From: Ceratorhiza oryzae-sativae
Taxonomy: Eukaryota > Basidiomycota > Agaricomycetes > Cantharellales > Ceratobasidiaceae
Direction of reading: 5' to 3'
Length of the DNA stretch: 64,000 nt
Assembly (NCBI GenBank): GCA_030998015.1
Contig: JARWMV010000001.1
Span: 372,001 to 436,000 of the forward strand
In this document: positions 42,388 to 54,124 of the stretch, piece by piece
Layout: every line of letters begins with the position of its first letter
Position numbering within the stretch: the first letter of the stretch is position 1
Position numbers and translations under genes: made by a program
The notes under the pieces: model-generated
Told to the model about the DNA's origin: nothing
The model's database searches: none
What the model saw: the letters and a program-made list of their open reading frames with translations, nothing else

Positions 42388-43923
42388 TCAACGCCATTCG
42401 CTACCTGGAATGGTGGAATCAATAGATCGACGTCTAACCGAGGTTATATCCATATAGTTGAAGTCCTCTTGCGTTTCGTCGTAGAACGCAAGCCCGGAGA
42501 GGATTAGTCGAGTGCACATGGTAGCCACTACGGCAGTTAACATGCTATCAGTATGGAATGTAAGTTTTTTGCCAGGAATCAACAAACCATCGACTTACCC
42601 AGATCCCGTCATCGCACGTCGTATTTGTGGGTTAAATGAGCTGCCCACGATAAGCAGTAAGGTAGCTATCACGAAAAGATAGTACTTCGATCCGCTGGGA
42701 GCTGTATTTCAGTGACAGAAGTAATAGGCAGTCCGTGTAGCATACTCGCGCATTAGTCTTCGCATTAAAGGAGTCCGGGTAGTTCTCAATGTCCTATAGA
42801 TGGTTAAAAAGAATATGCCAGTTTCATATACGAAGGGCCCGACATAGGCGCCGGCACCGAGTGGGCTTGTTCTAATAGTACAACCGGATATAAGATCGGG
42901 GGCTATTGGAGCAGTTGTGTGGCCTAAGTCCATCCACTAGATAACATGAGGGTAAGTACATACCAGGGTTTTTAATGAATTTGTTTTTCTGAGGCGGGGT
43001 TAGAATTTGTCGACTGTCTATGATATGTATTTCTCACCTTCGCGCGTAGCTGGAGCAAGACTAACGTTGGCACACTGACTGCAATACAGGCGGAAGCCGC
43101 AGTGCTATATCACGTCCCAACGATCAATCACAATCCAGTTGTAGAACGCCTTGTAGTCGCAAGCAACTTACACCAGAACCCATGTTCTTTCATGCGGCTT
43201 CAGTGTTTAGGAGGAACAAATTTAGCTTCAACTCACTTTCGGCCATACATTGCCCACATCCTAACTACCAAAACAACTATACGGAGGCTTAATGTTGAGC
43301 TACAGTGCCACTTGGACGGAATCTTACTTCCGACAATGACTTCTGCGAAGACTGTTCCATAAGTATAGGATAGAGATATGGCAATACAACTTGAACGAGT
43401 GAGCCTCGATGCAACCGCAAATTTCAGCCGACCTACGCCTATAACAAATTGCATTAGGCAGGTTACTCAAATAACCGGTACTCGCTTACTTCTCGTTTGA
43501 GACCATATGTGAATAAGGCTGGCCAAAATTCAGGAACCCTCTTAACACATTGCGAGCATGGATCACCTACTGGGAACATAACCTCTGGTTTTGTTTTCAC
43601 CAAGTTCCATCAGCGAAGGCCAGACAAAGCCGTTTCAAACATCTCACGACAACAGGAGTGGGGCCCAAAGTCGATTGGCGTGAAAGGCGAAACGGGCAAA
43701 CGACCAGCGTGAGGTCCAGACGTAATAAATTTCGTCTGGGAGAGTCAAGAGCATATCGTACAAAGGATCGTACAAGAGGCGACTGGAATCAGACGCATGA
43801 ATCGCCGATCTTTAGGTAGCTGAGAGTGTGAAGAAACATACTTGCCAGGAATTTCGTCCTTTCGATGGTTTCGAGAAGGCCTATAGCGTCTGCCTCTATC
43901 TGATGAATTGGTTTACTGGACAT
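42388..43923 (-). pseudogene. DUF6533-like membrane protein, copy A (frameshift)
   Basis: Minus-strand remains of a seven-TM protein of the Agaricomycete DUF6533 kind. Exon 1 starts at 43923 (MSSKPIHQIEADAIG) and ends at a GTATGT donor. The next exon has the family signature YDMLLTLPDEIYYVW and the SRWSFARFAFHANRLWAP stretch. Further blocks are VVLVVRMWAMYGRK, a helix pair with PFVYETGIFFLTIYRTLRTTR, and an end block MCTRLILSGLAFYD. Compared with copy B, one base is missing at about 43757-43766 before the YDMLLTLP motif, so the frame does not connect. Other joins are not certain. Function of the family is unknown; it is predicted to lie in a membrane. Confidence 0.6.
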
Positions 43924-44602
43924 ATTGCGTAGAGGGGAAGTAACACGGTGCTGAAAGGATGGTCTAAGGCCATTAAGAGCGAAAATATTATGGTGCTGAA
44001 AGAAATACAACATCCAATAACTTCTAGTCTATTAGGCCTTCTCCATCTTGTGCAACCGTCGCCAAGTTGCCTACCGTGCCAGCCCTCATCTGATGGAATC
44101 CAACGAAGGCTGCACCTCAAATTGTATTAGGGCACAACTATCCACGGAGATCCCCCATTTACGCGAGGCCTAAGCACAGGACAAATAATTTTCCACCAGA
44201 ATCAATTGTCTTGAGCTAGAACAAGAATGGCTGTGTGCGATCATGGAGCCACAGGATTGTCTCTGAATGGTTACATAATTGGTAACCAGGCTCATCTCTA
44301 TGTTCTATGTGCGGCAATGGACTCCGCAGGCTTGCGTGGGTGTGGACCTAACTCGCTGCTTGCAACAGATTACACGCGATTGCAGCATATAGCATTCAAG
44401 TCGCAACAGATATACTAACCCAATGAGCTTTTATGAGTGAGGCAGTGTGGCGACAAACTCGGCCAATCCCCAAAAAGTCTGGTTAGCACGTGATAATGCC
44501 CCACTGTGTAAGTATGCTTCTAAGCGCTAACCAGGTGGTGATAGCGCCAATAGCCCACGCTACTTCCGATCTAGTGAGTGCTTGGAGGCGTACTTAGACC
44601 TG

Positions 44603-46411
44603 TCAGGCTAACATGCGCCAACTCGATTTTCGGGGTTTGGCTGAGAATACACAAGTCACTTGCAGCCGTCGCACATTATTTGTCCAAATCCCAACTGCGG
44701 ATGCGTATACGCGCCCACTAATGGAGTGACCAATAAATAGCAAAACAATTATATTCGAAAACAGAGGAGCGGATGAATCAAGTAACATGTACAGGTGAAG
44801 TGCCTGAGGGACTCCTAGTCGTAATTTCAGAAAGAGCAGCTTGAGAACTCTCACAAGAGCGGTGCACCCGCCATTCGTCGCCCCGAAAGTATAGTTCTTG
44901 GAAATGGTATTCATTTCCAGAGAACTAAGAGCGAATGATGGGTCGTAGTAAGCCCGCGTAGATAGTACCAACCTGGCGCACATGGTAGATAAGATAGCAA
45001 CAAAGATCCTGCGTGATTTTCGTTAGTTCGAGCACTACGTTCTGGACGATCATCGCACCCAGATCCGTTGATTGCGTCACTTATCGGAGGAACCAGCGTA
45101 CTGAAACCGACGAATAGAAAGGTGGTCATCACCACACCATAATATTGCGCCCCACTATCAGCTATCAAGTGAGTAAACTACCGGGTGCTGAGGACTTTCA
45201 TGCAACGAACTCTTGCATTAATCTTGCCATGAATGGAGTACGGCTAGTTCTGCACACTTTGTAAACCGTCATGATCATCAGGCCTGTATCAAACAGGAAA
45301 GGGGCAATATACGGGATGACAGATAGTGGGGTCGTGGTAAATCTACAGCCCGATATGATCTCGGGGGCTTTTTGTCGGGTCAAATCCCTATGGAATTAGA
45401 GCTAATCCAGCGAACTCGTACTCACCAGGATTTGGAGCTAGCTCGCATAGCTATGTTCAACTCAGTCTAAACTGGCAAAGTAAGGGCCTAGTTAAACTAA
45501 CCTGTGTTTGCCACTGGATAAGGGCTACGCTGGGTACAAGAATCATAGCGGCCAGGAGACAAAGTGTCCTGTGCGATGTCTAAGAACAGTGCGACTCATG
45601 AAGGTTTATTATCTGCACTCGCACTAAAACCCAACGCCTGCAACTGTCCATGAATGCAACATGGAGGGTATATTTGGTCACTCACTTCAATTCGTACATC
45701 GCCCATATTCGAGTGATCAATAGGCCTTGCAGGGTTTATGAGTGGCTTTTTGGTTGTAGTGTGGACCAGGCTCACTTGTAGCGATCAGCATTGCTATGAT
45801 GGTTCCGTAGATATAAAATAATAATATCGAAAGGCAGCTGGTCACAGATGAAGTAATGTGAATCAGCCATGCGAAGACAGCACCATGAGAATGAATTCAA
45901 TACCTCTGTATGGGAGTCCGACATCTGGGTGAATTTATGTATATAGGCATGGGTTGTCGTATTCGGCGTACCATTCTACTCCAACGATGGAAAACAAAGC
46001 TTCGACCAGAACTGAATTAACTGGCGTAATGAGAACGAAACACGCTTACATGGCAGATAGGAGCTAAAACCAGCGGAACCGTTAGCATAATGTACTAGTT
46101 GGTGGACCAAGCTCACTTACAGGAGCATTGTGGGCGCCCAGATGCGGTTGGCATGGAAAATAACTCGGCCGAAAGACCAGCGGGAACCCCAGACATATTT
46201 TATTTCAGCCGGAAGGGTAATTAAAATATCGTAAATAATCAAGGTACACGAAGCTACTATAAATGGGTGAAAGTGAGCATGTAAGAAAAAGATATCAATA
46301 CACGAGTGTGAATTCCGAATAGCTGGCAGTGTACATACAAGCTATATATTTAGTCGCTTCTGCTCCAAAATAAAGATTGACAACGTCGCGTTCCGCGAAT
46401 GAGTTTTCCAT
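44603..46411 (-). CDS. DUF6533-like membrane protein, copy B
   Basis: Tandem relative of copy A. Exon 1 (46411, MENSFAERDVVNLYFG) joins through a GTATGT-donor intron to an exon with IIYDILITLPAEIKYVWGSRW and FGRVIFHANRIWAP. Later exons give a short helix ending RIWAMYELK, the block PFLFDTGLMIMTVYKVCRTSR, and an end block MCARLVLSTRAYYD. The last open frame runs to 44603. Not all introns between 46.1 and 45.0 kb could be fixed, so I cannot exclude further lesions. The two copies are in the same orientation, about 0.7 kb apart. Confidence 0.55.
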
Positions 46412-47773
46412 GGTTGGTAGGAGTGAGGGAGTTGATCAGAGGATAGAAGTAGAGCCGGTGAGGAATATGAGAGGGTATATATACACGGGGTTTGTTCTAA
46501 AGCTTGTGATAAGGGGGCACTAGAAGTCAGGCGGATGTCAGCAGCTGGGGAGATAGATTTCATTTTTCTTTCAGTTCAGTTTTCGATATCAACCAGCAAT
46601 GTCAAGAAGATTTGAATGAATTGAGCCCTTTGTTCTTCGAAATCACATGTAATCCCTGATGTGTAGAACGAGGCCTCTGTCACGCCATCAACCAATGGCA
46701 TGCAACTTGACGCCAAACGAATGCACTGCGGGCTGCCACATGGTCTTCGAGAGCTGGCTGTAGAATTAGCGGGACTCATCAGCCAGCATACTCAATCAGC
46801 AAAACACACTCGTGCTTACGAGTGCATGGGGGATACCTATTGTGACGATAGATTACGAGCGTGGGTGTAGCGTTTGTGAGTACTCACGAGTGACTTATCG
46901 TGGCGCACCAGCAGATCAACGTCCTCTACTTCGGCGAACCGACCAGAAGGTTTTAATCGATTCATAAGACTCCAATGCTTAAGTCAGGTTTGAGTCAATT
47001 TGAGCAGGTTTTAATCACTTATGAAATGAGGAAATTATTGGATACAACCGAAACTGATTGAAACACCTTCCACAAGTTGCGTGGCTAGAGTAAATTTTGT
47101 AAGAGAAGTAAATACGGTTAGAACGTGATCAGACGTAGGCTACCTGCTAGAGATGTCGGGCAAGAAATTTGCCAGTTACTCACACCCACAGTGGGTAACT
47201 AGCGGTTTTGGCCCATTCTTGCACCTTCATCTACACTTGCAGAAAGTATGCAGGTATACCTGCAGTAACTTGCACCTTGCCAACATTGCTGCAGTTGCCC
47301 AGTATACCCCAGCCAAAACTCGCCACAATTCAATGCCGTATATACAAGAAAATAGAGGAAATCCTCAGCTTTCCAACAGTGTATAGCATGCCACATAAGA
47401 GCAAATGTAGCACTTGTTGGAGGGGAAACAACACTCATACAAATGCATTAAAAGGGGGGAAGATTTTTGAAAAGTCATTGCATTTTGCATTTTAAGTACT
47501 CATTAAATGCACATAATTCAGAGCTCCCCAAAATTGGATATATTATTCTCAGGAAAAACTGTTGCAATGATATCAAACTGATTCTTACAAAATAATGATT
47601 GAGCAATTGTACCTCCCCTTATTTTGTCACTAGGGAGGAAGAACCATGCAAAGATAATGCAATATAATGACTCAGCATGGCTAAAAATTCCTCTGGTATG
47701 TATATCTCACTGATAGGTATCTTTATCTACAGTACCATGCAAGAAGAATACCCCATGTGACTTTTTGCATGAC
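46412..47773. other. no gene recognised
   Basis: Includes a 67-codon minus-strand frame (46779-46576) of no recognisable family. From about 47100 on, AT-rich sequence with few CpG leads into the transposon block. It probably belongs to an older repeat into which the palindromic sequence inserted. Confidence 0.4.
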
Positions 47774-47902
47774 TGTTATGGGTCAGGGTACACTTGAATA
47801 TCTAGAGCTTAAGCAAATGTAGATATGTTAGTATACACTAATCATACTCAATACTTCTTAGACTAGAGTAAGAAGGCTCAAAGTAGTTGCAATGCAATCA
47901 AC
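47774..47902 (-). repeat. outer 129 bp of an LTR-like unit, separated from the rest by insertion
   Basis: Reverse complement of 63579-63706, starting TGTTATGGGTCAGGG. In the right-hand copy this sequence runs directly into the palindrome arm (position 63580 inward). Here it stops at AATCAA, and its continuation is found at 61471 (AAGTAACACTC). So 47774-47902 and 61473-62514 are the two halves of one unit. Confidence 0.88.
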
Positions 47903-48248
47903 ATCAGGAAAAGATGGATTATTGATTAATGTAACTCAGACTGGTTATTGCAGATTTTTTGGAATAAATTGGAGTTAACGTGATTGACATATATTAACAT
48001 GATTCATCAGCATATGTGAGTGTATAAACTGCTATACATCTACTGGGAGGCAAGATAACAAAAATGTATCCCAGTTGCTAGTATAATGGAAAATAGCATT
48101 TATAAACTAAGAGTGTTTGGGCAAAATAGAAGAAAGAAACATTTTAATTAAGCAAATGTAGTTAAGGCACAGGTAAGACAAAGACGTAGAACAGAATGAA
48201 GCAATCGTTTAAGACTGGACAGAATCTTTTGACTTACCCTTGGAATGC

Positions 48249-49670
48249 CTAGACTGAGACTGCTTTCACTTTTGCTTGCCAAGGACCAATGTGGCAGATG
48301 AGGAGGTAGCAGAGGGAGGAGGAATGGGCAGAGTAGCCACATGAGAGGCAGGTGGTTGCCCACTGGGTCCATTTGGCACAAATACCAATCTGTTCTTGTA
48401 AATCTGACAGATACAGGTCCTCCAGCTGCATCAGAACACCCAGCTCATCCAACACAGAGTGGTGGATGAAGTACATGTGAGAGATCCAGAGTTTGCTGCT
48501 GAAGGGCCGGATTTTGTGCCTTTGGGAAGTGCTGTCAAAGGCAACCATATCCCCAGGCAAAAACAGAATGTGGATATCAGAATCAACCAGATACAGCTCC
48601 CCTCCTTTGAACTCTCCTGCAGCAATAAGCACATCCCAAGCCTGGTGCACACCTTGAGTGTCTTGGTGCTCCCCACTTTGCTGGTTGACCAATAGGGCCC
48701 TCCCTGGGAAGGAAGAGTGCCACACCTGGTTGAATGGGAAGAACCCTGGGTTCTGGTGATAGAGGGGGTGTGCTGTGTGTAGTGCTTCGTACAGCTCGGG
48801 TTGAGTCAGCCACATGAAGTAGTCGACCTGTTTGTCCACAGGGTGCGTCCCATCCAAGTACTGGATCTGGGAGGCCCACTGGTCATTGGTGAGGTACCAG
48901 GTGGTATCTCAGGTGGGAGCAAGGGTATCCAAATGCTAGAGCATGTATGAGTATCATAGTAAACCTATCCATTGAAATAACATACCAAGTGTCTGGTGGC
49001 ATGCCATAGGCCATAGTGATCTGAGAGCCAGATGCCCATATCATACTGTTTGATGTCAGTGCTATGACGGGTTTTGACAGCTCACCCCACACTGGATGAT
49101 GACGGTGGGTAGGCTTTGAGTAGAGCATGATTGTAAGAGGCCTTGCTGAAATTCACCTATAACATTTCAATATCGGGTAGAAACATTTGATTGTAGTACT
49201 TACCAGTGAGGAGCCGTTGATAAGCCTGGGTAAATAGCAAGCAATCACAGACTTGTCATACCCTGCGATCACACAAGGCTGATCCCAACAGATACATATG
49301 CCCCCCCCTGTGCGTGATGGCAGATCCCCCAGCTTTGGGAAACCAAAAGTGTCCATGTAATGCTGATGGACAGCTAACGACCAGTCTTCTAGGATAACTA
49401 GAGATATTCTGTGAGTTTATTGGACACTGCTATCATTAAGACAGAATAAGACACTTACAAGTGTTGTTGACACTGTGTCAGACCCTTCTCCAAATTTCCG
49501 TCTCCCATCCCTCTGTGTTGGAACTGCAAATATTGAATACCCTCATGTACTTTTGATCGTTGGGATCTGGGGAAAGTCGATCACCATAGAAGTACTCAGG
49601 TAGATAGCAGGGTGCAGTGTAGTTGAACATGATGTGGCCTGCAACAAGAAATCAGGTATGAGTGACGTTC
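48249..49670 (-). pseudogene. TET/JBP-like 2-oxoglutarate/Fe(II) dioxygenase, decayed
   Basis: The main exon (48857-48249 and a little upstream) encodes RALLVNQQSGEHQDTQGV, whose H-X-D (His, Gln, Asp) fits the iron site. Next come WDVLIAAGEFKGGELYL and FLPGDMVAFDSTSQRHKI, whose His fits the second iron ligand. This pattern is that of fungal TET/JBP enzymes, which oxidise 5-methylcytosine. Further upstream exons encode FNYTAPCYLPEYFYGDRL and GKLGDLP-like stretches. Lesions: TGA codons at 48909-48911 and 49478-49480. In addition, Trp stands where the family has the 2-oxoglutarate-binding Arg before ISHMYF, as I recall it. The 5' end is not fixed. Basidiomycete TET/JBP genes are known to travel with KDZ and Plavaka transposons, which fits the setting. 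Confidence 0.75.
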
Positions 49671-51700
49671 AACCAGGTATAAAAATTAAACATGAAATTA
49701 CAATCATTGGGAGGAAGAGTCAACAAGTACTGTATGACTAGAGGCCACAACTCCATGTCTAAGCCAGAGTGAATCAGCCTGAGTGGGTACGAATGAGGAA
49801 AGAGAAGGAACAAACCGACGCACAGGCTGCACAGCCAAAATCAGACTATGAATAAAAAACATAAAAACAATTAGTACAAGCAACAACACAATCCCTCACT
49901 ATGGTTGACTTACCTAGGACTGGACAGGTTTGCCAAATGAGCAGAGAACAGCACCCTATGTACTTGTGTGACAGGCTATGATAGGCATAAGCTATGGGTA
50001 TAATGAAATGATAAGCAGACATACCTGGATGTAGGATCCAACCAGCAAAACAAAATGGAAAAAGAAAAATAACAAGGGCCAACTTGACCTGAAGAGCCCA
50101 ATTGCATTCCAGCTATTGGTCCACAGTGGATGGGCTCAGCACCTAGGTGGCTATTGCTTCAGCGGGGAATCAGCATGATGTCCAGACGTGTAGCACTGGT
50201 TTTATATGTTGGCAAGCAAAGGTTGGTGAAGTGCAGGCGGAACTTACTGATGTCAAGTGTTTGACAGTGGCCCAGGTACCAGCATCGTGGTCCAAGCCAA
50301 CGCCCACCTTGCAAGACATAGTGCCAAGGTTGATGTCTGAAGGAGAAGCATCAGCGCCTGCTGCTTGTTGTGATACAACAGCAGAGATGAAACCAACATA
50401 CTGAGCTGGACAGCCAAGTGGCATCGAATGAATCAAGTGCCAGGCTAAGCAGGTACAACAAGAACAACAGTGTGCATATCTGCCCCTGCCGTATAACCAA
50501 GAGGGGCGATGAGGTCTAGCGCAAGATATTTAGCATAATGGGTATAGAGCAGGTAAAAGGACTTGACATACTGAAGATCAATGTGAATCAGACCAACCCA
50601 AGTCAATTAGTGCCAAGTTGAGTGATGGCGGGTCAGCAAAGATGTTAGACATGGGTGAGGGCAACTGTCAGTTCCATTGGTGTCAGCCTGGAGGTTGAGG
50701 TGACCAAAAAAGAAGACTGATAAGTAGAAGTGAGTCCAGAGCCTGATTCCAGTCATGACAAACATACCGACATGAGTTTTGTGCAATGTCAAACTCAGTA
50801 AAGGGCAATCTCTGAACCACAGCCAGCAGTTGAGACCAGACGTTGATTGGGTGGGGGAGGGGTGATGCGGCCTGATAATAGACTTTTAGCACAGGGCTGA
50901 ATGAACAACATGAATTAAATTAACTCACACTCAACAAATGTCCGCAACTGAGGACATGTCAACTAGCCCAGCAATGCCAGAGGCAGCCATAAGCCAAGGC
51001 AGTTTGCCAAAGAGCAGGGCCAAGTGTCAGTGGTGGCGCCTGTTCGGTGCATGATGGGAGTGAGAGGATGCATTGAACATGATGTAGGGACGGAGAGGGG
51101 ATTAGTGGCAGGAACCAATGAGACCGCCTGACCCCCAACACACAGCTGAGTGGTGCTTGGGCTGTGCCTGTGCACGGACCACAGCAGCTTTTCTTGCTGC
51201 TCATCCAGGGCTCCAGACCCTGCATGGTTCTGCTCTTTGGTTCTCTTTGGTTCTTGACACTTGACTTGTTCATGTTCAACTTTACCAACCCCTCTGGAGC
51301 CCAGAACATGTGCCCCAACCCTAAAGACATGCCTGGCGACTTCCCCCCTCATACATCGGCTCCTAAGCTACCCCTCCACTATGCCTCAAGATGGTTTATG
51401 ATGGCAGCTGTACTCAGATAGATGAACACCCCAGGTCATCCATACGTACGGTGTTTGCCCTGCCCTGCTTCCCCGAGCATGACAGTTTGTGAGTAGTCAA
51501 CAAGTCGTGTCTGTAGGATGCTCAAACAACAATACAGCTTGCCTTTGTGATTCAGTGAACTGTGGCCTTGGGGACCCAGTGGCTGTTTGGTTTTGCAGCT
51601 GCAGTTCTGTGCTCAGTCTCTACTTTGTTCAAAACTGCTAGGTCACCACAGCCATACGTACTATACAGCTTGGCTTTCTTAAATTGCTTCCTTACTGTCG
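49671..51700. other. no gene recognised inside the Plavaka element
   Basis: Short frames only. Part may hold 5' exons of the dioxygenase gene. Around 51720-51900 and 52070-52200 two loosely similar blocks (with GTTGATCACC/GTTGATTACTCAC-like and GTGCTTG elements) suggest a small old tandem duplication, just before the eEF3 piece. Confidence 0.35.
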
Positions 51701-52219
51701 ATTTTTGTTTAGCCCAACCACTTGAGTGTTGCTCCACCAGTCAGGAACAACACGGGCGTTGATTACTCACAGTTGGTGGGTCGTTCTTTGAACATCTCCT
51801 TGATTCATCTGCTAACGGATATTGATTGCAGTGACAACACACTGGGCTTTTCTACAAGTGCTTGGTTTGCTACTGGCCACTTGCTGCAATGCCTCTCAGC
51901 CCACCCACAAAGCAGTTTGGTTTTGCAGTCTCAAGTCTGATGCTTGGTCACAACTTCATCACTTCTACCATGCAATTGTTGTAAGTACCTGGTCACTTGG
52001 TGTTATTAGCCCACCCACTCACCATTGGCCTATGTATAGTGCAGTACCTTTACTACCCCCAACTGATTGACTGACACCTCTCCACTGGTTAGAAAAAACA
52101 CAGGTGTTGATCACCTGGAGTTGGTGAGTCTGCCTGGATTGCATCTTTTTCATGTGCTAATATATCTTACTCACAGCGACAATGCTCTTGGCGTCCCCAG
52201 GTGCTTGATTCACCATTAG

Positions 52220-54017
52220 ATGCCCTCTCAAGACTGCCTACAAGAGGCTGGTGTGTCTCTCATGGCCCAGGTCAACGCTGATGGCCCCAATGTCCTTGTT
52301 GGCATTGGCTTTGTCCCAGCTGTTGTTGCTGTGCTCAATGACAGAAAGTCGCCCACCACCCACAAGGGTGCCTGCGCAGTCATCTCAGTCCTGTGCAAAA
52401 AGGGTGCTGGCAAGTGCATCGAGCTGTTTATCATTGACTCAACCAATATTGGTGTCTTCCACACCCTTCTCAAGATGCTTGCCGACAAGATGCCCACTGT
52501 CCAAACCACCACTCTTGACACTGTCTGCAAACTTGTGGACCGTCATGCTCATCCTCCCTGCGCTCATCCTCCCCATGCTTTTGCATCAGATCAAGATGGC
52601 CAGCAAGTGGCAGGTCAAGACTGGCTCTATCGTGGTCTCAAACAAGCTCATTGTCCCTGTGCCCAATCAGATGGCCAAGCTCTCCCCCAACATCATCCCT
52701 GTCCTTGTGGAGGTGATCTGGGACACCAAGGCCAATGTCAAGAAGGCCACCCGCAAGTTGCTCACCAAGGCCACTGCTCTAGTGTCAAACAAGGATATTG
52801 TGAAGTTTATCACCACATTAATTAATGCTCTAATCAAGCCAGTCAAGGAGGCCCCCAAGACTATCCAGCTCCTTTCAGCCACCACCATTTGTTTCTGAAG
52901 TAGATGCCCCCACCCTCTCGCTTGTGGTCCTGCTCTTGTCCAGTGGTCTCACCAAGCATTTGATGGCCACCAAGCACAAGGTCACTGTGATCACCAACAA
53001 CATATCCAAGCTCATCAATGGCAAGTTCACCATTTGGCTGTTCATCCCCAAGTTATTCCCTGGCTTAATCAAGATTGCCAAGCAAGTTGCTGACCCTGAG
53101 GCATGCAGTGTTGTCCAAAAGGCGATTGCCACCATTCCCCAAGTTGGCAAGCTTGCTGAGACCAATGACAGTTCAAACCTCCTGCCCGTCAAGGCTGCTG
53201 ATCCAACCGCCATTGCCATGCTCTGTACAGCTCAGACATCCAAAAAATTTGGATCCTCAAAAGGGCCTCTTTCTGACCAATATAGCCAGTTATAGTGGTT
53301 ATACCTGACATGAAATCTGGATGTTTCACCTAAATACTGGAATTTGGCTTGAACGTCCATTTTCATGAGGGGTATGCAAGTAATAGCTCTTCATTCTTTT
53401 GACAGGACTAAGAATCACACAAAATCACACAAGCCAGTCCTGGTCTCCATCTCCCTGAACTGGATCATTTTGACAATTTAAGCTACCTTGTGCAAAACAT
53501 CCATATTATATGCGCTGTAAGACCACTATTCTTGGGCAAATTAGTCAAAAAGTGGCCCTTTTTGGGATCCAAAAAAATTGGGTGTCTGCATCATACAGAG
53601 ATGTTGATTGCTGTCCTCTACAAGAAGGCTGGCAGCAATGTCAAGGCCATTCACCCATTGATCCAGTATGCTGCTCACTTGACTGCCAACCTCCTGGCCA
53701 CCCACAACTTCAAGATCACTTCCTGAGAGGCTGTGCTCACTCCCTAATTTGGGATTGCTGATGCTTCGCCCAACACCACTTTGCTCACCTGCAACCTCTT
53801 GCTCCACTCTGCCAACAAGGCTGATAGTGAGGATGGTGACAACAGGGACAAGGAGGAAGGCGAGGACCTGTGCAACTCCCAGTTTTCACTTGCCTACGGT
53901 GCCAAGATCTTGCTCAACTCTGTGACATTCCATCTCAAGTGTGGCCTCCACTACGCCCTCTGCGGTTGCATCAGTATCAGCAAATCAATGCTCCTGTGTG
54001 CCATCACCAACCAGTAT
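52220..54017 (+). pseudogene. captured fragment of translation elongation factor eEF3
   Basis: The plus strand encodes, in pieces, the N-terminal HEAT-repeat region of fungal eEF3: ACAVISVLCKKGAGKCIE, then SKWQVKTGSIVVSNKLIV, IIPVLVEVIWDTKANVK, FVSEVDAPTLSLVVLLLSSGL and LIAVLYKKAGSNVKAIHP. It ends in EGEDLCNSQFSLAYGAKILL, the entry of the first ABC domain. The Walker A loop that should follow is degenerate (GCISISKS instead of G-X4-GKS/T). Frame changes occur near 52550 and 52886, and a MITE sits at 53240-53582. At the right end a GTATGT donor is preserved after AITNQ, so genomic DNA rather than cDNA was copied. eEF3 is an essential ribosome-bound ATPase; this copy cannot make it. It lies between the dioxygenase and the transposase of the Plavaka element. 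Confidence 0.88.
53240..53582. mobile_element. 343-bp MITE inside the eEF3 fragment
   Basis: Imperfect inverted ends of about 40 bp: CCAAAAAATTTGGATCCTCA on the left, and on the right the reverse complement of a CCCAATTTTTTTGGATCCCA copy. Both are followed by GGGCC and a TTTYTGAC block. The eEF3-like frame stops at one end and resumes just beyond the other. The target duplication is not clear. No coding potential. Confidence 0.75.
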
Positions 54018-54124
54018 GTTTCATTTTTGTCTTATTTTGATATTTCAGTTATTCATGTATTTCATAACTGTACCTATCATTTCGAATCACAGTGCATAGA
54101 ATATATACAAGAGCTATAAGGGTG

